NCBI RefSeq assembly: GCF_024220515.1
Contig: NZ_JAMXOT010000171.1
Location: 1-37,131 of the forward strand
Length of the DNA: 37,131 nt
Reading direction: 5' to 3'
From: Oscillatoria sp. HE19RPO
GTDB lineage: Bacteria > Cyanobacteriota > Cyanobacteriia > Cyanobacteriales > Laspinemataceae
The position numbers and the translations under genes were made by a program. Of the stretch, positions 19,148-27,508 are shown one piece after another. The notes under the pieces were generated by a model. The model did no database searches. It was given only the letters and a program-made list of their open reading frames with translations, and was not told where the DNA came from. How positions within the stretch are numbered: the stretch's first letter is position 1; every line of letters begins with the position of its first letter.

Positions 19148-21070
19148 GTGTCTACTAACACGATTAGACAAAATCCCCCTGGAGACTCCGCACCAATTTT
19201 CAGCTTTTTTCAGGGCGTCAGCAAAGTCACCGCAGGAACTCTGCTTGGAATGACCATGTTGCTCAGTTCGGTCGTGGCTGGTGGACTGGTCGGCTTGGCC
19301 TTGAGCTTCCGTAACCTTCCTGACGTCCGAGTGTTACGCACCTATGTTCCCACAGAAACGACGTACATTTACGATATTAATGGGACTCTTTTAACCCGGA
19401 TTCATGATGAAGCCAACCGGGAAGTGGTTCCTTTAGATAATATTTCCCCGAACCTCAAACGAGCAGTTCTAGCCATTGAAGATAGCCACTTTTACCTCCA
19501 CCACGGAATTAACCCGGGCGGGATAATGCGGGCCTTGGTCGCCAACATCGAGCAAGGGGAGACCGTCGAAGGGGGTTCGACCCTGACGATGCAGTTGGTT
19601 AAAAACCTGTTTTTGTCCCCGAATCGGTCCTTTAGCCGGAAAGCGGCTGAGGCGGTTCTGTCGATTCGGATGGAGCAAATTCTCGAAAAAAACGAGATTT
19701 TAGAACTCTATCTGAATCAGGTCTATTGGGGACATAACTTATATGGGATTGAAACGGCTTCCCAAAGCTATTTTAATAAGTCCTCCTCGGAGTTGACCCT
19801 GGCAGAGGGGGCGATGCTGGCCGGTATTATCCAGGCCCCGGAAGAATATAGCCCCTTTGTCAACTATCCCCTGGCGAAACAACGGCAGGCGGTGGTACTG
19901 GGCCGAATGCGGGACCTGAAGTGGATTACCGCAGAAGAGGAAGCCGAAGCTCGTAAGCAACCGCTGTTAGTGGGACGAGTCACCTCCTTTGGTCAAAGTA
20001 ATCTGCCTTATGTTACCGATGCGGTGATTCAGGAGTTGACTCGCCGTTTCGGTCGGGATGCCGTCCTCAAGGGAGGAATGCGGGTTCAAACCACGATTGA
20101 TATGAATTTCCAACGCATGGCGGAACAAACGGTTCGGCGTTGGCATGAGCGACTGTATTATCAGGGACTGTTCTATAGTCGATCCAATGGTCAAGTTGCG
20201 TTGGTGGCGGTGGATCCGCGCACTCACTTCGTGAAAGCGATGGTGGGGGGTGTCGATTTCCAAAGTAGCCAATATAACCGGGCGATTCAGGCGCGACGGC
20301 AAACGGGTTCGGCGTTTAAGCCGTTTGTTTATTATGCGGCCTTTGCGTCGGGTCGCTACGGCCCTAACTCGATTGTCCAGGATACGCCGGTGAGCTATCG
20401 GGACGGGAATGGGTATTACTCGCCGCAAAACTACGGTGGCGGTTTTTCCGGGGCGGTTTCGATTCGCAAGGCGTTGGAAGTCTCTTTGAACATTCCGGCG
20501 ATTAAGCTCGGACAAGCGGTGGGTTTAAATAAAGTTATTGAAATTTGCCGTTCTCTGGGAATTACGAGTCCGATGGAACCTGTGATTTCTATGCCGTTAG
20601 GGGCGATCGATATGACGCCGATGGAAATAGCTGGGGCTTTTGCCACGTTTGCCAGCAATGGTTGGCATTCGGATCCGACCTTTATTGTCCAGGTGACGGA
20701 TAGCATGGGGAATATTTTGCTGGACAATACCCCTAAACCCAAGCTGGTCCTCGATCCTTGGTCGGTTGCCTCTCTGACAAATGTCCTGCAAGGGGTGATT
20801 AGCCAGGGAACGGCAACCAGTGCCAGAATAGGCCGTCCAGCGGCTGGGAAGACGGGAACGACTTCTTCTCAACGGGATATCTGGTTTGTGGGTTATGTGC
20901 CTCAGTTGTCTACGGCTGTTTGGGTGGGCAATGATGATAACCGACCTTTGGCTTCTGGGGCCACGGGTGGCGGTTTTGTCGCTCCCATTTGGCGAGATTT
21001 CATGCATCAGGCGATGCAAGGAAAGCCGGTGGAAAACTTCCCCTCTCCCTGGGAATTTGACCCCCCGTAA
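19148..21070 (+). CDS. Class A penicillin-binding protein (PBP1A type)
   Basis: A bifunctional peptidoglycan synthase of 640 residues, anchored by one N-terminal membrane helix (about 29-53). The GT51 glycosyltransferase domain carries the catalytic Glu111 in EDSHFYLHHG and the GGSTLTMQL motif. The transpeptidase domain has the three penicillin-binding motifs: S388-A-F-K391, S446-L-N448 and K568-T-G570. The chain stops soon after the KTG block, with no long C-terminal tail. The start is a GTG with AGAGGAAG upstream. Cyanobacteria carry several class A PBPs; which paralogue this is cannot be told here. Confidence 0.95.
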   Translation: MSTNTIRQNPPGDSAPIFSFFQGVSKVTAGTLLGMTMLLSSVVAGGLVGLALSFRNLPDVRVLRTYVPTETTYIYDINGTLLTRIHDEANREVVPLDNISPNLKRAVLAIEDSHFYLHHGINPGGIMRALVANIEQGETVEGGSTLTMQLVKNLFLSPNRSFSRKAAEAVLSIRMEQILEKNEILELYLNQVYWGHNLYGIETASQSYFNKSSSELTLAEGAMLAGIIQAPEEYSPFVNYPLAKQRQAVVLGRMRDLKWITAEEEAEARKQPLLVGRVTSFGQSNLPYVTDAVIQELTRRFGRDAVLKGGMRVQTTIDMNFQRMAEQTVRRWHERLYYQGLFYSRSNGQVALVAVDPRTHFVKAMVGGVDFQSSQYNRAIQARRQTGSAFKPFVYYAAFASGRYGPNSIVQDTPVSYRDGNGYYSPQNYGGGFSGAVSIRKALEVSLNIPAIKLGQAVGLNKVIEICRSLGITSPMEPVISMPLGAIDMTPMEIAGAFATFASNGWHSDPTFIVQVTDSMGNILLDNTPKPKLVLDPWSVASLTNVLQGVISQGTATSARIGRPAAGKTGTTSSQRDIWFVGYVPQLSTAVWVGNDDNRPLASGATGGGFVAPIWRDFMHQAMQGKPVENFPSPWEFDPP

Positions 21071-21076
21071 TTAGTA

Positions 21077-21228
21077 GGGGAGATGGGGAGGATGGGGAGG
21101 ATGGGGAGGATGGGGGAGATGGGGAAGTTTGTAGTAACGACTTCAGTCGTTTCTTAAGTTCGTAGTAACGACTTCAGTCGTTTCCTCTCCCCAATCTCCC
21201 CAATCTCCCCAATCTCCCCAATCTCCCC
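21077..21228 (+). repeat. G-tract array, paired palindromes and complementary C-tract array
   Basis: GGGG tracts at 21077, 21085, 21094, 21103, 21112 and 21121 have an 8-9 bp period and form a G-quadruplex motif. CCCC tracts at 21189, 21198, 21207, 21216 and 21225 have the same period and are largely complementary. The two arrays enclose two copies of the AACGACTTCAGTCGTT repeat, so the whole segment could fold as one long hairpin. Confidence 0.8.
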
Positions 21229-21235
21229 AATGAAA

Positions 21236-21266
21236 AACCGGATGGGGTAAGACACTCCATCCGGTT
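21236..21266 (-). terminator. Likely intrinsic terminator
   Basis: The arms AACCGGATGG and CCATCCGGTT are perfect complements with an 11-base loop. Read on the minus strand the stem runs into a T-run, so it could end transcripts of the DUF1825 gene about 180 bp upstream. On the plus strand the tail is only weakly T-rich. Confidence 0.5.
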
Positions 21267-21445
21267 CTTCCAGTACAGTAGGCAGAAGAGAAACCGGGTT
21301 TCTTGGCAAAATTTGTAGCATTTCACAGCAAATCTAGGCCAGAAACCCGGTTTCTTGTCCCAACAAATCTGTGTGGGCGCTTATGTCCCTTTTCCTTGGT
21401 GGTAAAAGTGTCCCTTGGTAATAAAATTGACGCGATGGTGAGCTT

Positions 21446-21769
21446 TTAAGCCTCTTGTTCTAATTGCTTTTTCATCCGTTCTAAAGTTTGGTGCATCTGT
21501 TGAAACATCTGCTGCGGTGTCATGCCAAATTGACCCAGTTGGGTCTTAAGCTGTTCAACGGTCATTTGAGCCATGAAGTCTTCAGAGAGTTCAAAGCGTT
21601 TCATAAAAATGCTGTACCGATCCATCATGGCTTCCATGCGATCGATATAGAGCTTTTTCCCTTCTCTGTCAAATTTTCCGTAATTGCTGCCGAGTTGGAT
21701 CAATGCTCGATAATCTTCAAACAGCTCTTTGGCTTCTTGCTGAACGATTTCAGAATCAAAAAAACCCAT
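21446..21769 (-). CDS. DUF1825 family protein
   Basis: A 107-residue, highly charged, helical protein found across cyanobacteria. The opening MGFFDSEIVQQEAKELFEDY and the central YGKFDREGKKLYIDRME are recognisable for the family. The Gln/Met-rich C-terminus (TPQQMFQQMHQTLE) may form a coiled coil. Function is unknown. It is the last gene of a minus-strand cluster after lepB. Confidence 0.9.
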   Translation of the reverse strand: MGFFDSEIVQQEAKELFEDYRALIQLGSNYGKFDREGKKLYIDRMEAMMDRYSIFMKRFELSEDFMAQMTVEQLKTQLGQFGMTPQQMFQQMHQTLERMKKQLEQEA

Positions 21770-21907
21770 TGTTTTCCCAGTTTCTCTTATACTCGTTTCC
21801 CCGTTCGGTGGGAATTCCCACCGTCTATCTTATTATTTTAGTGCAGTGGTGGAAAATGGGTTTAGTCAAGAATAGATTTCTACCCGGTTTTTGAGGGAAA
21901 TTGGCGG

Positions 21908-22489
21908 TTAATTGTCGAGGAACCCGATCCGATTAATCGGCCAAAATCGCCCGACTGCGCGTCCAATGATGTTGGTTTTGGGTAAAAACCCCCAAACATG
22001 GGAATCATTGCTGTTATTACGGTTATCTCCCATGACAAATACGGTGTCGTTGGGGACTTGTTGGGGACCCCACTCATAGTCTGGGGGTTCGGCGATGTAT
22101 TCTTCTTGTAGGGGTTGGTCATTGAGGTAGAGTTGGCCGTTGTGAATGCGGACAAACTGACCTTCGGTGGCAATGACTCGTTTGATAAAGGCTTGGTTTT
22201 TGGTGTAACCGTACTGTTGAAGGGCTACTGGCGGGTCGAAGACGATGATATCTCCGGTGGTGGGCGATCGCCAGTTATAGGACAGTTTTTCGACGACGAT
22301 GCGATCGCCGACTTCTAGGGTCGGAACCATTGAAACGGAAGGAATAAATCGCGGTTCGGCGACAAATGCTCGAATCCCTAGGGCTAAAATCAAGGCCAGT
22401 GCCAAAATTTGCACGTTGTCTCGCCACTGCTTCCACCCGGTTGATTCAATGGGGTCTGTTGTTTTTAATTCCGTTTTCTCAGAGGTCAT
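21908..22489 (-). CDS. lepB: Signal peptidase I
   Basis: A membrane-bound serine protease that removes signal peptides from exported proteins. From the ATG at 22489 it has 193 residues. A single N-terminal membrane helix (about 26-45) is followed by the catalytic Ser53 (PSVSMVPTL) and the general base Lys103 (AFIKRVIA). The conserved box MGDNRNNSNDSHVWGF starts at about 153. GGAG six bases before this ATG supports the start; the upstream frame adds 41 unconvincing residues. Its substrates would include the exported proteins encoded in this window. Confidence 0.95.
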   Translation of the reverse strand: MTSEKTELKTTDPIESTGWKQWRDNVQILALALILALGIRAFVAEPRFIPSVSMVPTLEVGDRIVVEKLSYNWRSPTTGDIIVFDPPVALQQYGYTKNQAFIKRVIATEGQFVRIHNGQLYLNDQPLQEEYIAEPPDYEWGPQQVPNDTVFVMGDNRNNSNDSHVWGFLPKTNIIGRAVGRFWPINRIGFLDN

Positions 22490-22705
22490 CTCCAGTTCCC
22501 TTCTCCCATGAGGCCAGATCTGCTCGCTTGGCTTCTGGCATCTGTTCCAGATTATCGAGCATCTCAAGGTTTGCTTGTGTTTTTTTATCTTACAACCTCC
22601 GCGCCCTAGCATCTGCGGTGGAACTCAACTCTGACACCGGCTGGATTCCTCGGAGGGTCCGATTTCTTGGAGGTGGTTACAGTCCCGATTGATTGATGAA
22701 GAGAT

Positions 22706-23131
22706 TTAGAAGATGAAGGAGAGGCCCCAACCGAGGCTCAATCCCAGGGTCGCCACTACAAATAAAATTAAAAAATCCTGCCAGGGACGGAACGGACCCG
22801 TTTGCAGGTCCAGTCTGGCGATCGCGGCGGAGACGAATAAGGCTAATCCGTAAGCGGAAATATCCAACCAAGAAAGGAACACCACTAGGAAAAAAGCACC
22901 CAAGAGGACGGTAAAAAATGTCCGATAATCGGATTTCAACCACCGCACGGAAAAGGTGCGGATAATCGACCAAGGGGCCGCTAAAGCCTCCGCCATCAGA
23001 AATGTCAAAACAATCGATAAAACCCACACCCACAAGGGCGATTGGGCGGTGGCTAAGGTCCAGCCAAAGTTAAAATAAGTCATCCCAAGTAGCGTCAGAG
23101 ACAGCCGGGGAAGTGCTTTAATAAAAAACAT
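22706..23131 (-). CDS. Hypothetical integral membrane protein
   Basis: A 141-residue protein with about four hydrophobic segments (residues about 8-28, 33-53, 72-105 and 118-140). GAGGA upstream of the ATG supports the start. I do not recognise a characterised family; similar short membrane proteins are common in cyanobacteria. It lies between the NIL-ferredoxin gene and lepB on the same strand. Confidence 0.75.
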   Translation of the reverse strand: MFFIKALPRLSLTLLGMTYFNFGWTLATAQSPLWVWVLSIVLTFLMAEALAAPWSIIRTFSVRWLKSDYRTFFTVLLGAFFLVVFLSWLDISAYGLALFVSAAIARLDLQTGPFRPWQDFLILFVVATLGLSLGWGLSFIF

Positions 23132-23191
23132 GGGATCTCCTCTGGCATTCGTTAAAAATCCACGCCTTGATAGCTCAATATTTGGTGGACC

Positions 23192-23596
23192 CTAAAGATT
23201 TGTAGAAATGGCTTGGACGGGACAGGTGGGAATACATTGTTCACAAACGACACAACGCGATCGCGTGAAATTCAGTTGAAAACTCTCCCGGTTGAGATGC
23301 AGGGCTTCCGTTGGACAAACTCCGGTACAAAGTCCGCAGTGAACACAACTTTCTTCATCAATTGATATTTCCCGCGAGGCCAAGGAAATGGTAATATCAT
23401 GGGCGCGCATCCAATCCATTGCCGCATCTAGTTGATCAATATCCCCGGATAATTCAACCACTAGGGTCCCCACTTGGTTGGGGGCAACCTGTGCCCGAAT
23501 AATATTAGCAGCCACGTTAAAATCTTTCGCCAACCGATAAGTAATTGGCATTTGTACTGAACGTTTAGGAAAGGTTAGGGTAACTCGTTTTTTCAC
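23192..23596 (-). CDS. NIL-domain protein with two 4Fe-4S ferredoxin clusters
   Basis: A 134-residue protein. Residues 1-75 form a NIL domain (RVTLTFPKRSVQMPITYRLA), the ferredoxin-like fold first seen at the C-terminus of MetN methionine transporters. Residues about 78-134 hold two 4Fe-4S motifs, CVHCGLCTGVCP and CVVCEQCIPTCP. The GTG start at 23596 is needed to keep the first beta strand of the NIL domain. Stand-alone NIL-ferredoxins occur in cyanobacteria, methanogens and sulfate reducers and have been linked to sulfur-transfer or sulfide-related metabolism; the role here is unproven. A sulfite reductase gene lies about 5 kb away, which is suggestive only. Confidence 0.9.
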   Translation of the reverse strand: MKKRVTLTFPKRSVQMPITYRLAKDFNVAANIIRAQVAPNQVGTLVVELSGDIDQLDAAMDWMRAHDITISLASREISIDEESCVHCGLCTGVCPTEALHLNRESFQLNFTRSRCVVCEQCIPTCPVQAISTNL

Positions 23597-23841
23597 GGTT
23601 TACTGTGAATAAGTTGCAGGAATTAGCAAAGGGGTAAAACTCTCTGGGGATTTCTTGTCGAATTGTTATCGAAATTCCCGAGTCTTATTGTAGCGCAGCT
23701 TTTGAGAAAAAATGCTGTTCGCGCTGTACCCAATCACCCTGACCCTAACCCAGAATCCCATCCCCCGAGGCTCATCCCTCCCAATTGGCGATCGTTCGCT
23801 AAACTAGAAACAACTTGTAATAACTGGTAATCAAAGAGGCG

Positions 23842-24423
23842 ATGACTGCGAATTTACCTGAAAAACCCCCGGCTTCATTCCTGAATCAACTCAGAAATCT
23901 GATAATTGTCCTAACGGCTACAGTCCTAGCGGTGGGAATTTTCCTGGGATTGCGGACTGAATCGAGTACGGTTTCCTTGACGGATCTGGAGACGGATTCA
24001 ATTCCTTATGAGGTAGCACTGGAGAATGGCAAACCGACTCTGATGGAATTTTATGCAAATTGGTGCACGAGTTGTATGGCAATGGCACCGTTCATGAAAG
24101 AACTAGAAACTGAGTATGCAGAAAGCGTTAACTTTGTGATGTTGAATGTGGATAATACCAAGTGGTTACCGGAATTGACTAAATATCGGGTGGATGGCAT
24201 TCCTCATTTTGTATTTTTAGGCACAGAGGGAGAGGCAATTGCGGAGGCGATCGGCGAAATTCCTCGGGCAGTTATGGCGGAAAATATCGAAGCATTAATT
24301 GCCGGTAATCCCTTACCTTATGCTAAGGCAAAAGGTCAAAATTCAGCGTTGAATAGTGCGGCTTCCCCGAAAAATGCGAGTAAAACTGATCCCCGCAGTC
24401 ATAGCGTTCAAGTTGTAAATTAA
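23842..24423 (+). CDS. Membrane-anchored thioredoxin, TxlA/HCF164-like
   Basis: A 193-residue protein with one N-terminal membrane helix (about 18-37) and a thioredoxin fold from about residue 45. The redox-active pair is C75-T-S-C78 in YANWCTSCMAMAP. The cis-Pro loop is VDGIPHFVFL. Homologues (TxlA in cyanobacteria, HCF164 in chloroplasts) sit in the thylakoid membrane and supply reductant for cytochrome b6f and c-type cytochrome maturation. GAGG upstream supports the ATG. The last 30 residues are a Ser/Ala/Lys-rich tail. Confidence 0.9.
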   Translation: MTANLPEKPPASFLNQLRNLIIVLTATVLAVGIFLGLRTESSTVSLTDLETDSIPYEVALENGKPTLMEFYANWCTSCMAMAPFMKELETEYAESVNFVMLNVDNTKWLPELTKYRVDGIPHFVFLGTEGEAIAEAIGEIPRAVMAENIEALIAGNPLPYAKAKGQNSALNSAASPKNASKTDPRSHSVQVVN

Positions 24424-24534
24424 TCGGGTTTTAATTCGGCGAATGGGAGGATTTAAGATGGATTTTTAGGAGGCAAATACTTATTTTTTAGGTCAGATAG
24501 AAGTCCTAAATCATTTGTGGAAGACCCTCACCCT

Positions 24535-24569
24535 ATCTGTAGGGCGATTCTCGAATCGCCCCTACAGAT
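24535..24569. repeat. Palindrome of the CGATTC-CGAATCG family
   Basis: The left arm ATCTGTAGGGCGATTC and the right arm CGAATCGCCCCTACAGAT pair with a single one-base bulge. It lies between convergent txlA-like and murG genes and may serve as a shared terminator hairpin. Its outer arms (ATCTGTAG) differ from those of the copies at 13048 and 26780. Confidence 0.85.
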
Positions 24570-24590
24570 CAGATATCCGCGAATTACCTC

Positions 24591-25709
24591 TTACTTTTCT
24601 ACCCATTTGCGGACTAATTGAGCAAGCCGATCGCCACTATCTCGAACGGCTAACCCACCGGCTGCTTCTGCCATTTTCTGCAAGGATTCCGGTGACTCGA
24701 TCCAGTCTAAAACTTGCTGTTCCAACTGGTGCGCCGTTAGCTCGTTTTGCCGATAAACTACGGCAGCACCAGCATCAGCAAAGACCGATGCATTATAGGC
24801 TTGATGATCTTCTGCCGCAAAGGGATAAGGAATCAAAATAGAGGGCGTTTTCGTTACCGCTAATTCGGTTAAAGTTCCTGCACCCGCCCGACTAATGACG
24901 AGGGTAGCGCGATGCAATAATCCCGCCATATTGGGATAAAACGGCTTAGAAATGTAGTGTGGATGCTCAAAACTCTTAACTTCTGGGTCATTGTCTCCGG
25001 TTTGATGGAAAATCCAGGCACCGGCATCAATCCAAGATTGAGCGCATTCGCGCACCAATTTGTTAACAGCAACTGCGCCTTGGGAACCTCCGGCGATCGC
25101 AATTAAAGGGACATTTTCAGGAATGGGTAAATCCAATTGAGGGGTAGCGAGGAAGGGCGATCGCACCGGAGTTCCCACAACAGCAGTGTTTGCCTTGGGT
25201 AAATATTGCGCCGCCTTCTCAAACCCGACTGCCACCACGCTACAAAAGGGACTAAAGGTGCGGGTGACTTTCCCCGGCAAGGCGTTAGACTCATGAAGAA
25301 TCGCCGGTAATCCTAAAGAACGGGCTGCTAAAATGGCGGGAGCAGCAATATAACCCCCGGTGGTAAAGACGCCGTGAAATTCTCCAGTTTTGAGCAAGCG
25401 GCGCACTTGAAACACGGAACTGACGAGTCGGAAGGCGATTTTGAGGGTGCCGAGTCCGAGACGCTGTTGAAATCCTTCGACGGGAATGGTGTGCAACCGA
25501 TAGCGATCGCCAATCAGTTGAGTTTCCATGCGGTTGGGAACCCCCAACCATTCAATTTGATAGTCTGGGAGTTGTTCTGCGGTGGCGAGTGCGGGGAACA
25601 AATGCCCACCTGTGCCACTCGCAGCAATCAGTAGTCGAATCGGTTTATTTGCCAAGTCGGTAGCCTCTGTTTGCGTTTCCTGGGGATAGTTTTCGGTTGG
25701 ATGCAACAA
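24591..25709 (-). CDS. murG: UDP-GlcNAc:undecaprenyl-PP-MurNAc-pentapeptide GlcNAc transferase
   Basis: The enzyme adds GlcNAc to lipid I to give lipid II, the last cytoplasmic step of peptidoglycan precursor synthesis, at the inner face of the plasma membrane. The 372 residues show the N-terminal glycine loop SGTGGHLFPALATAEQL, HESNALPGKVTR, the second G-loop GGSQGAVAVN and the UDP-GlcNAc site SRAGAGTLTELAVTKTPSILI with EDHQAYNA. No ATG lies in the first 30 codons, so translation starts at one of two TTG codons (25709 or 25706). Its product feeds the PBP encoded at 19148. Confidence 0.95.
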   Translation of the reverse strand: MLHPTENYPQETQTEATDLANKPIRLLIAASGTGGHLFPALATAEQLPDYQIEWLGVPNRMETQLIGDRYRLHTIPVEGFQQRLGLGTLKIAFRLVSSVFQVRRLLKTGEFHGVFTTGGYIAAPAILAARSLGLPAILHESNALPGKVTRTFSPFCSVVAVGFEKAAQYLPKANTAVVGTPVRSPFLATPQLDLPIPENVPLIAIAGGSQGAVAVNKLVRECAQSWIDAGAWIFHQTGDNDPEVKSFEHPHYISKPFYPNMAGLLHRATLVISRAGAGTLTELAVTKTPSILIPYPFAAEDHQAYNASVFADAGAAVVYRQNELTAHQLEQQVLDWIESPESLQKMAEAAGGLAVRDSGDRLAQLVRKWVEK

Positions 25710-25868
25710 TCGCGATATCGCATCTAAACTATAAATTTAAACGGGTTGATCTCTGTTTTTCGAGCGCCTGTGCAATCCAATTCACTTCATCCCTGCGGAA
25801 ATCCCGGGTTCTCTGCGGAAGACTATTGTTAGGATCTGTTCTATCGTGTCGTGTTGAAGCCCTCCCCA

Positions 25869-26717
25869 ATGACTAATCCCTTGAGCTTACTGCAATCCCG
25901 TTTGAGCCCTTCGCGGCAATCCACGGGGACCCCGAGTCGTGAACGTTCGGCGATCGCTGCAATTATGGTCAGTTTCAGCCTGTGGTGTGCTGGAGGGGCC
26001 ACACCCATGAGGGCCGCCGCAGCAACGGCTCAAACTGCACCCCCAGAACTTAACCAAATTCTCCAGGATATTGATGCCGCAGCCAATCGGCAAGATATTC
26101 AAGCCGTGATGCAGTTTTATAGTCCAACTTTTGTCCATTCTGATGGATTAGATTATCAGAGTTTAAGGGAAGGATTAACCCAACTGTGGGAGCGGTTTCC
26201 TAATCTGAGCTATCGCACGGAGATTGAGTCTTGGGAACGGGATGGGAATGGATTTAGGGTGGAAACGGTTACCGAAATTACTGGGGTTGAGACTCAAAAC
26301 GATCGCGATTTGAGGTTAACGGCAACGGTGCGATCGCAGCAGCATTATAGTAACCAGCAAATTGTTCGTCAAAATATTCTCGCCGAACGCAATCAAATCA
26401 CCACGGGGGACAATCCCCCCACTTTACAAATTAATTTACCGGAAGAAGTTCGCCCCTCCGAGCGTTATCACTTCGATGCGATCGTTGTTGAACCCCTGAG
26501 AAATGATTTAATCCTGGGCTATGCACTGGAAGAACCCGTTCGCACGACCCAATATTTAATCCCTTCTGATTTGAAATTAGAACCCCTCGCCGCTGGAGGT
26601 CTTTTTAAAGTCGGTCAAGCCCCATCCACGGAAGATAATCGCTGGATTTCAGCGATTATTGTTCGCAAAGATGGCATCACAATGGTTACCCATCGCCTCC
26701 GGATTGTCGCTCCTTAA
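25869..26717 (+). CDS. Exported NTF2/SnoaL-like domain protein
   Basis: The protein of about 282 residues has an N-terminal hydrophobic segment ending in Ala-rich sequence (MRAAAATAQTA), which reads as a signal peptide. An NTF2/SnoaL-like domain follows (LNQILQDIDAAANRQDIQAV to about residue 160), then a beta-rich C-terminal domain of about 110 residues. NTF2-like folds bind small ligands or act as enzymes, and the role here is unknown. I prefer the ATG at 25869; a GTG at 25851 or the adjacent TTG are alternatives, and no clear ribosome binding site decides between them. It is divergent from murG. Confidence 0.8.
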   Translation: MTNPLSLLQSRLSPSRQSTGTPSRERSAIAAIMVSFSLWCAGGATPMRAAAATAQTAPPELNQILQDIDAAANRQDIQAVMQFYSPTFVHSDGLDYQSLREGLTQLWERFPNLSYRTEIESWERDGNGFRVETVTEITGVETQNDRDLRLTATVRSQQHYSNQQIVRQNILAERNQITTGDNPPTLQINLPEEVRPSERYHFDAIVVEPLRNDLILGYALEEPVRTTQYLIPSDLKLEPLAAGGLFKVGQAPSTEDNRWISAIIVRKDGITMVTHRLRIVAP

Positions 26718-26779
26718 TTTTGAGTTGGATTCCTTCTTGCGATCGTTGTTCTCTTAGAAATAAAATAAGTCTGCTTCTG

Positions 26780-26821
26780 CACAAATGTAGAGGCGATTCG
26801 CGAATCGCCTCTACATTTGTG
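26780..26821. repeat. 42-bp perfect palindrome
   Basis: All 42 bases are self-complementary. The central 36 bp are identical to those of the palindrome at 13048-13087, but the outermost bases differ (CACAAAT here, CTAAAT there) and still pair. Confidence 0.92.
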
Positions 26822-26860
26822 GTTTAATATTAAAAATTGCGTAAGTCCTGTCATACCAAG

Positions 26861-26970
26861 TCCGGTTGCTAAAAGTCGGTTTTTGTTTTTAGCCCGCGCA
26901 GGCACCGATTCGTCCACTTTTTTCCCCACCATGCGCGGGTGCGGGCTAAAGCAGACCTTTAACAACCGGA
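26861..26970. repeat. Nested inverted repeat with diverged copy 4 of the AGCCCGC element
   Basis: The outer arms TCCGGTTG (26861-26868) and CAACCGGA (26963-26970) enclose inner arms TTTAGCCCGC (26888-26897) and GCGGGCTAAA (26941-26950). The inner part starts like the dispersed structured repeat (TAGCCCGCGCAGGC) but then diverges. Confidence 0.65.
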
Positions 26971-27055
26971 TTCTGTATCACCTCAACCCTAACGATAAAA
27001 ATCTAATTTATTAGCTTTAAATATCTTTAAATATTAAATAACTGGAAATAATATC

Positions 27056-27508
27056 CTATCTTTGTTTAGGATTTGCCTGGAAATTAGGTGAGTTTCGTTT
27101 TAAGGATTGACCTGGACCAAATACCATGTATTTGGTGCCGGGATAGACCCAGAAGAGGAAAACCGTATTTTTAGAAATTAACCAGGCTAATTCTTCCTGG
27201 GGAATAATAGAGTTAGCTAGGAGGGTGGTGGCGAGGGAATGTAAAATTAATGCTCCCCCAGATACGATGATATAACGACCGAGAGATTCGGGCAAACTGT
27301 GCTGCTTGCTATGACGAAATACCCACAGTCGGCAAATGGTAAAATGGAGCAGTGCTCCGGCTAGAGAACCGAGGGCGACTGCGGTGGAAATTTGGAGATT
27401 TACTCCTCGGTTGAACAGAGTAAAGACTACAAAATCAAGGGAGGTTGCCAGCCAAGAGGCAACACTCATTTTACTAATATCTCGAATATGTTCTATGAGC
27501 GCTTTCAT
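27056..27508 (-). CDS. GtrA family membrane protein
   Basis: About 150 residues from the ATG at 27508, with four hydrophobic helices in the GtrA pattern (SVASWLATSLDFVVFTLFNR, then AVALGSLAGALLHFTICRLWVF, and two more). GtrA-like proteins are thought to flip or help transfer polyprenyl-linked sugars for cell-surface polysaccharides. The basic end of helix 2 (CRLWVFRH) matches the family. The open frame continues upstream to 27664, but the added 52 residues look non-coding. Confidence 0.85.
   Translation of the reverse strand: MKALIEHIRDISKMSVASWLATSLDFVVFTLFNRGVNLQISTAVALGSLAGALLHFTICRLWVFRHSKQHSLPESLGRYIIVSGGALILHSLATTLLANSIIPQEELAWLISKNTVFLFWVYPGTKYMVFGPGQSLKRNSPNFQANPKQR

Larger units (their letters stand above)
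21071..21445. other. Intergenic region with G-rich, palindromic and C-rich repeats
   Basis: Between convergent PBP and DUF1825 genes lie six GGGG tracts (21077-21124), two copies of the AACGACTTCAGTCGTT palindrome repeat (21131-21184), five CCCC tracts (21189-21228), a hairpin (21236-21266) and an inverted pair of AGAAACCGGGTTTCT (21289-21303 and 21341-21355). It holds no gene. Confidence 0.85.
26718..27055. other. Intergenic region with nested palindromic repeats
   Basis: It lies between convergent genes. It holds the 42-bp palindrome at 26780-26821 and a nested inverted repeat at 26861-26970. I see no gene. Confidence 0.7.
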
